From Pseudomonadota bacterium (GTDB lineage: Bacteria > Pseudomonadota > Gammaproteobacteria > Acidiferrobacterales > Acidiferrobacteraceae): a stretch of 13,884 bases of DNA. The position numbers were made by a program, and so were the translations under genes. The notes below the pieces were generated by a model that did not search any database, had not been told where the DNA came from, and saw only the letters and a list, made by a program, of their open reading frames with translations. Below are positions 9,394-13,884 of this stretch, one piece after another. Each line of letters begins with the position of its first letter. Within the stretch, counting starts at the first letter, position 1. The stretch is taken from assembly GCA_021795255.1 (NCBI GenBank), contig JAJYPQ010000064.1:1-13884 (forward strand), written 5' to 3'.

Positions 9394-10506
9394 GGGCAGG
9401 GCTTTGATCGGGATGATCGGGGCGGCCGTGGCACGTCGCTTCAGTTCCTCGCGCACGGCCCGCTCAAGCGTATCGACCAGATCGGCATTATTCACCTTGC
9501 CATGCGGCTTGCCGTCCTTATAGAGCAGATTGGGCGAACCCCCGGCTAGGCCGACCTGCACCTCTTTCGCCTCCCCGGGCCCGTTGACGACACATCCTAT
9601 CACCGCCACATCGATGGGCTCTTGAATGTCCTCGAGCCGTGCCTCAAGGGCGTTTACCGTTCCTATGACGTCGAACTCCTGCCGCGAACACGAGGGGCAG
9701 GCAATGAGGTTCACGCCCTTCTTGCGCAATTGGAGGCTTTTCAGGATCTCGAAACCGACCTTGACCTCCTCGACGGGATCGGCCGCCAAGGACACCCGCA
9801 ATGTGTCGCCTATACCCTCGGCCAAGAGCATGCCAAGACCGATCGCCGATTTGACGGTGCCGCCGCGCAGCGCCCCGGCCTCGGTAATGCCAAGATGCAA
9901 GGGTTGCTCGGTCATGGTCGCAAGCTTGCGGTAAGCTGCGACCGTCATAGCGACGTTCGAGGCCTTGAGGCTGATCTTGTAATCCCGGAAATTGAGGCGC
10001 TCGAGAATCTCCATATGCCTTTCCGCCGATTCGACTAGGGCATCGGAGTTAGGCTCCCCGTATTTCTTCTGTAAATCCTTCTCAAGCGAGCCGGCATTGA
10101 CCCCGACACGGATACTGATGCCGCGGTCGCGGGCGGCATCGACGACTTGCCGAACCCGATCCTCTCGCCCGATATTACCGGGGTTGATCCGCAGGCAGTC
10201 GGCCCCGAGCTTCGCGACCTCGAGGGCGATGCGATAATCAAAATGGATATCGGTCACAAGCGCGACATCGACCTGTTTACGAATCTGTGCAAAGGCCTGG
10301 GCGGCCTCCATCGTCGGAATCGACACCCTGACGATATCGGCCCCGGCCGCCACCAGGCGCTGGATTTGTGCTACGGTTGCCGCGACATCGCAGGTATCGG
10401 TATTGGTCATGCTCTGGACGCTAATGGGGGCATCCCCACCTACGGTCACCCGTCCCACGCGGATGGCGCGGCTCTTACGGCGTATAATCTGTGTCGTCTC
10501 ATGCAT
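9391..10506 (-). CDS. ispG: 4-hydroxy-3-methylbut-2-en-1-yl diphosphate synthase IspG (GcpE)
   Basis: [4Fe-4S] enzyme of the MEP isoprenoid pathway that converts methylerythritol cyclodiphosphate to HMBPP. From ATG 10506 it has 371 residues (E. coli 372). The N-terminal TIM barrel holds [12 protein letters not shown] (29-40), VTDIHFD (84-90) and LRINPGNIG (105-113). The cluster ligands are Cys270 and Cys273 in CPSCSR and Cys305 in GCVVNGPGE, with Glu312 following; these positions coincide with E. coli. The start is fixed by AGGTGGG (10521-10515), eight bases upstream and overlapping the rodZ stop; the frame is open 25 codons further up but lies inside rodZ. rodZ ends 13 bases upstream and hisS starts seven bases downstream. 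Confidence 0.98.
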   Translation of the reverse strand: MHETTQIIRRKSRAIRVGRVTVGGDAPISVQSMTNTDTCDVAATVAQIQRLVAAGADIVRVSIPTMEAAQAFAQIRKQVDVALVTDIHFDYRIALEVAKLGADCLRINPGNIGREDRVRQVVDAARDRGISIRVGVNAGSLEKDLQKKYGEPNSDALVESAERHMEILERLNFRDYKISLKASNVAMTVAAYRKLATMTEQPLHLGITEAGALRGGTVKSAIGLGMLLAEGIGDTLRVSLAADPVEEVKVGFEILKSLQLRKKGVNLIACPSCSRQEFDVIGTVNALEARLEDIQEPIDVAVIGCVVNGPGEAKEVQVGLAGGSPNLLYKDGKPHGKVNNADLVDTLERAVREELKRRATAAPIIPIKALP

Positions 10507-10519
10507 AGAATTATCCCAC

Positions 10520-11560
10520 CTATTGATCGACTGTGACCCGTAAACGGCGTCCATTACGGACCGAGGGGATGGCCACCGCACGCCCGCCGACCGTCATGAA
10601 GACCCCACGGGATCGGCTCAATGCCACACTAAACGGCGGCAAACCAACGACACGGACGCCGTGGCCGGCCGCAATACGGGCCGCCAATAGTCGCGTCCCT
10701 TTGGCATCGCGCACCGAGATCCGGACGGCACCGGACGTCGCCCTGATGTGCAAGGTCGTGTAATGACGACCTTGCGGTAAGCTTATCAATCCTCCGGGGT
10801 TCGGTACAGCGCTAGGCGCCGAAGCCGGAAGACGGGCCACCCCGGTCGCGATCTTCACTCCAGGGGTCAGGACGCCCTTTGCGGGCATTTTCGATGGCGG
10901 CACGACCCTTCGGGCGAACGCCTTCCTGCTCGGAGCGACTTGACGTGTCGCGGGCGGCTGCGAGGCGGGCGCGCCGCTCACCGGGACGTGCCTTATGGGA
11001 CGGCCCGGGGCGTGTGCCGCCGAAGAACGCGCCATAAGCGGCCCACGCCGCAGCGGGAATTCGCTCAATTGGCCATCGCTCGCTCCGGGTATCGCAAGCG
11101 ACCGTAAGCGCGGGGGCAACGCGCCGATCGCCTCCACAGACGACACGGTGTCTTGGGCCGGCCTCGTGGGCGCACCCCTGTTGTCCATACGCCACCAAAC
11201 CACCACGGCCGCGAGGCCTACGACGAACAAGGCGTACGCTAAGGTCTCCCATGGCAATTTCGTCCTGGGGCCCACCGTGGGCCTTTGCGTCTCCGCCGGG
11301 GAGCCAACACTGGCACGCGCCTTGGCGAACTCCTGGGGATCGAGCCCCAATAGCTGCGCGTAACTGCGCAAATAGCCGCGGACATAGGCGGCCGGCGGCA
11401 AGCCCTCGCGTTCGCCCTTCTCGAGGGCCGCGACCTGCGCTACCGACAGCCGCAGCTTCAAGGCCACCTGTTCGATCGACCACCCGGCCCGCTCGCGCGC
11501 CGCTTTCAGGCGCTCGCCCGGATTCACGGCCGCGTCGTTCGTGGCGTCACGGGTGTCCAA
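10520..11560 (-). CDS. rodZ: Cytoskeleton protein RodZ (probable TTG start)
   Basis: Bitopic inner-membrane protein that binds MreB in the cytosol and helps set rod shape. From TTG 11560 it has 346 residues (E. coli 337). A Cro/CI-type helix-turn-helix occupies about 15-75 ([20 protein letters not shown], then [17 protein letters not shown]). One membrane segment is at 104-123 ([20 protein letters not shown]). A long Pro/Ala/Arg-rich periplasmic linker leads to a C-terminal DUF4115-like beta domain of about 75 residues ([24 protein letters not shown]). The periplasmic part is extremely basic (about 33 Lys/Arg to 7 Asp/Glu). TTG at 11560 has GGGGG seven bases upstream, overlaps the pilW end by 14 bases and gives the family N-terminal length. 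GTG 11527 is the alternative (335 residues), with a poor ribosome site. Confidence 0.93.
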   Translation of the reverse strand: MDTRDATNDAAVNPGERLKAARERAGWSIEQVALKLRLSVAQVAALEKGEREGLPPAAYVRGYLRSYAQLLGLDPQEFAKARASVGSPAETQRPTVGPRTKLPWETLAYALFVVGLAAVVVWWRMDNRGAPTRPAQDTVSSVEAIGALPPRLRSLAIPGASDGQLSEFPLRRGPLMARSSAAHAPGRPIRHVPVSGAPASQPPATRQVAPSRKAFARRVVPPSKMPAKGVLTPGVKIATGVARLPASAPSAVPNPGGLISLPQGRHYTTLHIRATSGAVRISVRDAKGTRLLAARIAAGHGVRVVGLPPFSVALSRSRGVFMTVGGRAVAIPSVRNGRRLRVTVDQ

Positions 11561-12317
11561 AGAGCTGCCCCCGTCGCTGCCAGGCCTCGACGGTGCGCGC
11601 CTGAACGGTATGCCCATAATCATCCAAGAGCCGCGTGGCACAAAACCGGATGAGCTTTTTATCGGCAAGCGCGCGCCCGATCTTCACCCCCAGAAAGAGG
11701 CCTTGGGCACTCCGAGTCAGTTGCAAATATTGATGAAGGTCGGCTGCGGCCCGATGCCATTCGTGGCTTTTATAGCGCATCTGCGCCAAGTAATAATAAG
11801 GCCCTGCCAAAGCCGGGGCCAGGGCCTGGGCCCTGTGAAAGTAATGAATGGCAGCCTTTCTCTGGGGCGTCTTCAAAAGGCACACGCCCATATTGAGATC
11901 GGCTATCTGAGGCGTTGCATAAAGCGGCGAATGCAGAGCCGCCTTAAAGTGCCGGATCGCGCGCTTCACATCCCCTTGCCCGCACAAAAACGCCCCATAG
12001 TTGTTCTGTAGGCTGCCATCGTGCGGGTGCAGGGACAAGCCCTTCCGAAAATAGTGCGCCGCCTTGGCGGGTTCGCGGAGCCGTTCCTCGGCGATCGCCA
12101 TTGCACTCAAGGCGGCGGCGTCGGTGGGATCGATGGCTAAGGCCTGCGCCAGCTCATTACGCGCCAAACCCAACTGCCCCTGACGCATATAACCGACACC
12201 GAGCGCGGTCCGCAACTGGACGAGCTTATGAGACTGGGGGGTCAGTCTAGGGCCGCTCGCGCAACCCCCCAACGCGCCCAGAAAAACCACGATCCAAACA
12301 AGCTTTTTACGAAACAT
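11547..12317 (-). CDS. pilW: Type IV pilus biogenesis lipoprotein PilW/PilF (pilotin)
   Basis: Outer-membrane TPR lipoprotein that in Pseudomonas and Neisseria helps locate and assemble the PilQ secretin of type IV pili. From ATG 12317 it has 256 residues, the usual length. The signal peptide ([17 protein letters not shown]) ends in a lipobox with Cys19. TPR-type helices follow: [60 protein letters not shown] and [20 protein letters not shown]. The frame is open 26 codons further upstream, but the signal peptide marks the start; the region upstream belongs to rlmN, which it overlaps by 11 bases. The position between rlmN and rodZ is the usual one in pilus-bearing gammaproteobacteria. No other pilus gene lies in the window. 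Confidence 0.93.
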   Translation of the reverse strand: MFRKKLVWIVVFLGALGGCASGPRLTPQSHKLVQLRTALGVGYMRQGQLGLARNELAQALAIDPTDAAALSAMAIAEERLREPAKAAHYFRKGLSLHPHDGSLQNNYGAFLCGQGDVKRAIRHFKAALHSPLYATPQIADLNMGVCLLKTPQRKAAIHYFHRAQALAPALAGPYYYLAQMRYKSHEWHRAAADLHQYLQLTRSAQGLFLGVKIGRALADKKLIRFCATRLLDDYGHTVQARTVEAWQRRGQLFGHP

Positions 12318-13380
12318 GAATAGGTACCACGCGGCGAGGCCGCTCCTTAACCACCCCGGCAAGCTGCCCACAGGCCGCCCGAATACTGTCCCCACGCGTG
12401 CGCCGGGTCATAGTCACGATGCCGGATGCAAGAAGGATATCCCGAAACGCGTCTATCACCGAATCCGAGGAGCGCTCGAAACGCGTACCCGGAAACGGGT
12501 TGAACGGAATCAAATTGATCTTCGAAGGCACGCTCCGCAACAGACGCGCCAGGGCACGCGCCTGCTCTTGGCTATCGTTGACGCCCGCCAACATCGCGTA
12601 CTCGAAGGTGATGCGACGGCGCGGATCCCGCGCCACATACCGGCGGCAGGCCTCCAGGAGCTCCGCGATGGGATACTTCTTATTGAGCGGTACAAGCGTC
12701 GTGCGCAAGGCATCGTCTGGGGCGTGCAAGGAGACTGCGAGGCTGACCGGTGCGACCTCATGCAAGCGGTCGATGTGAGGTACTACGCCTGCGGTACTGA
12801 CCGTGACCCGCCGGCGCGAGAGTCCGTAGGCAAGATCGTCCAAAAGTATCCTAATCGCAGGACCGACCTCTTTCAGGTTCAAAAGCGGCTCGCCCATACC
12901 CATAAAGACCACATTCGTGATAACCCGCCCCGCCCCCTCTTGGCGTTGCCGCAGGATGTGTTCGGCAAGCCACACCTGGCCTACGATCTCGGCCGCCGTC
13001 AGGTTCCGGTTAAATCCCTCCTGGGCGGTAGCGCAAAAGGCACAATCGAGGGCGCACCCGACCTGCGACGAAATACAAAGGGTGTTGCGGTCGGCCTCCG
13101 GGATAAACACGGTTTCGATCGCATTACCGTCATGGAGTCGCAAGACCCATTTCCTTGTCCCATCAAGCGACAAGTGCTCGGTCACGATCTCGGGAAGGCT
13201 TATCCGCGCTCGATCGCTCAAGCGCCCGGCCAGGGCCTTACCGATATTAGTCATAGCGGCGAATTCCGTCACCCCGCGCTGGTGTATCCAGGGAAAAATC
13301 TGTTGCGCGCGAAACGCGGGTTCGGACATCTGTCTCATGAAATCCGTGAGACCGGCCCGATCCAAGCCCAGCAAGTTCAC
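12307..13380 (-). CDS. rlmN: Dual-specificity RNA methyltransferase RlmN (GTG start)
   Basis: Radical-SAM enzyme that methylates C2 of A2503 in 23S rRNA and of A37 in some tRNAs. 357 residues. The [4Fe-4S] motif is Cys109-x3-Cys113-x2-Cys116 in [20 protein letters not shown]. The two additional mechanistic cysteines are Cys102 (LCISSQ) and Cys337 (IRAACGQL), corresponding to E. coli Cys118 and Cys355. GMGEPLLN (161-168) and STAGVVPHI (195-203) are the SAM-binding segments. The start is GTG at 13380, supported by a strong GGAGGAG nine bases upstream and a family-like N-terminus ([10 protein letters not shown]). Located 27 bases after ndk; its stop overlaps the start of pilW by 11 bases. Confidence 0.98.
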   Translation of the reverse strand: MNLLGLDRAGLTDFMRQMSEPAFRAQQIFPWIHQRGVTEFAAMTNIGKALAGRLSDRARISLPEIVTEHLSLDGTRKWVLRLHDGNAIETVFIPEADRNTLCISSQVGCALDCAFCATAQEGFNRNLTAAEIVGQVWLAEHILRQRQEGAGRVITNVVFMGMGEPLLNLKEVGPAIRILLDDLAYGLSRRRVTVSTAGVVPHIDRLHEVAPVSLAVSLHAPDDALRTTLVPLNKKYPIAELLEACRRYVARDPRRRITFEYAMLAGVNDSQEQARALARLLRSVPSKINLIPFNPFPGTRFERSSDSVIDAFRDILLASGIVTMTRRTRGDSIRAACGQLAGVVKERPRRVVPIHVS

Positions 13381-13389
13381 AAAGCCCGT

Positions 13390-13396
13390 CTCCTCC
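13390..13396 (-). promoter_or_regulatory. Ribosome binding site for rlmN (GTG start)
   Basis: GGAGGAG on the minus strand lies nine bases before GTG at 13380. A second purine-rich AGGAGG (13409-13404) overlaps the ndk stop but has no start codon at a suitable distance. The strong site may offset the weaker GTG initiation codon. Confidence 0.7.
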
Positions 13397-13407
13397 AGAC
13401 TATCCTC

Positions 13408-13839
13408 CTAGCGAGTACGCGGACAAATATCCATATCCGCGAAAAAGTAGGCGATCTCGGCGCGCGCCGTATCGGGACCGTCCGACCCGTGTACGGCGTT
13501 CTCGTCTATACTGGCCGCGAAGTCGGCGCGTATCGTGCCGGGCGCCGCTGCCTTGGGGTTGGTCGCCCCCATCACCTCGCGATTCTTGGCGATCGCCTGC
13601 TCTCCCTCGAGCACCTGAATCATGACCGGACCCGAGCTCATAAAGGTGACGAGATCTGCAAAAAACGGCCGCTCCCTGTGAACGGCATAAAACCCCTCCG
13701 CCTGGGCCCGGGTCAGGTGCATCATACGGGCCGCGATGATCCGCAACCCCGCCTTCTCAAAACGGGCGTAGATCGCCCCAACGGCGTTTTTCCCAACCGC
13801 GTCCGGCTTGATAATGGAGAGCGTACGTTCGATGGCCAT
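13408..13839 (-). CDS. ndk: Nucleoside diphosphate kinase
   Basis: Transfers the gamma phosphate of ATP to nucleoside diphosphates through a phosphohistidine, balancing NTP and dNTP pools. 143 residues, full length for the family. The N-terminus [13 protein letters not shown], the [16 protein letters not shown] segment (57-72) and [17 protein letters not shown] (91-107) are typical. The active-site His117 lies in NAVHGSDG (114-121). The ATG at 13839 has AAGGAA (13853-13848) eight bases upstream. It is the first gene of the run that continues through rlmN to der. Only 45 bases upstream remain in the window and I could not recognise a promoter in them, so the operon may begin further out. Confidence 0.98.
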   Translation of the reverse strand: MAIERTLSIIKPDAVGKNAVGAIYARFEKAGLRIIAARMMHLTRAQAEGFYAVHRERPFFADLVTFMSSGPVMIQVLEGEQAIAKNREVMGATNPKAAAPGTIRADFAASIDENAVHGSDGPDTARAEIAYFFADMDICPRTR

Positions 13840-13884
13840 GCCTTAAATTCCTTGAAAAGGGTGAGTGCCGAAATGGGCGCATTC

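Noticed and set aside
9384..9434. Longer hisS starting at GTG 9434
   Set aside because: Would overlap ispG by 44 bases and add 17 residues not found in HisS; TTG 9383 has the ribosome site and matches the family start.
9622..10038. Plus-strand frame of 138 codons antisense to ispG
   Set aside because: Lies wholly over conserved IspG sequence, including the Cys-ligand region; shadow frame.
10812..11483. Second minus-strand frame of 223 codons inside rodZ
   Set aside because: Out-of-frame reading of rodZ, Arg/Gly-rich with no domain; RodZ itself is continuous and complete, so no frameshift is implied.

Overview
The window is a compact, GC-rich stretch of a gammaproteobacterial chromosome with core housekeeping genes in the gene order typical of that class. 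It holds thirteen protein genes, one of them cut by the left edge, and I see no RNA gene, mobile element or CRISPR array. Several exported proteins (BamB, the periplasmic part of RodZ, YfgM and a small lipoprotein) are very rich in Lys/Arg and poor in Asp/Glu, while cytosolic GuaB is balanced. That points to a periplasm facing acid, so an acidophile (for example an iron or sulfur oxidiser related to Acidiferrobacter or Acidithiobacillus) is my best inference; the genus is not proven here.

Left part (1-2972, minus strand): guaB (IMP dehydrogenase) followed 19 bases later by guaA (GMP synthase), the two-step IMP to XMP to GMP branch. guaA loses roughly its last 25 codons at the window edge. The promoter-like sequence upstream of guaB sits so close to the start codon that a leaderless mRNA is predicted.

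Middle part (2973-4960, plus strand): a 122-base divergent intergenic region carries promoter-like elements in both directions. It is followed by a small lipoprotein of unknown function (104 aa), a GC-rich hairpin, and xseA (exonuclease VII large subunit). xseA runs convergently into der, and the two stop ends overlap by ten bases.

Right part (4951-13839, minus strand): one tightly packed nine-gene run in the order ndk, rlmN, pilW/pilF, rodZ, ispG, hisS, yfgM, bamB, der. Gaps are at most 27 bases and several genes overlap, so co-transcription and translational coupling are likely. The run mixes nucleotide metabolism (Ndk), translation (RlmN, HisS), ribosome assembly (Der), isoprenoid synthesis (IspG), cell shape (RodZ), type IV pilus assembly (PilW) and outer-membrane biogenesis (BamB, YfgM). 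rlmN starts with GTG; hisS and rodZ appear to start with TTG.

I found no evidence of a novel defence, mobile or biosynthetic system. The points worth a second look are the predicted leaderless guaB, the small lipoprotein, Asp-to-Glu changes in both guanine-recognition motifs of Der, the strongly basic exported proteins, and repeated GCGATCGC palindromes.
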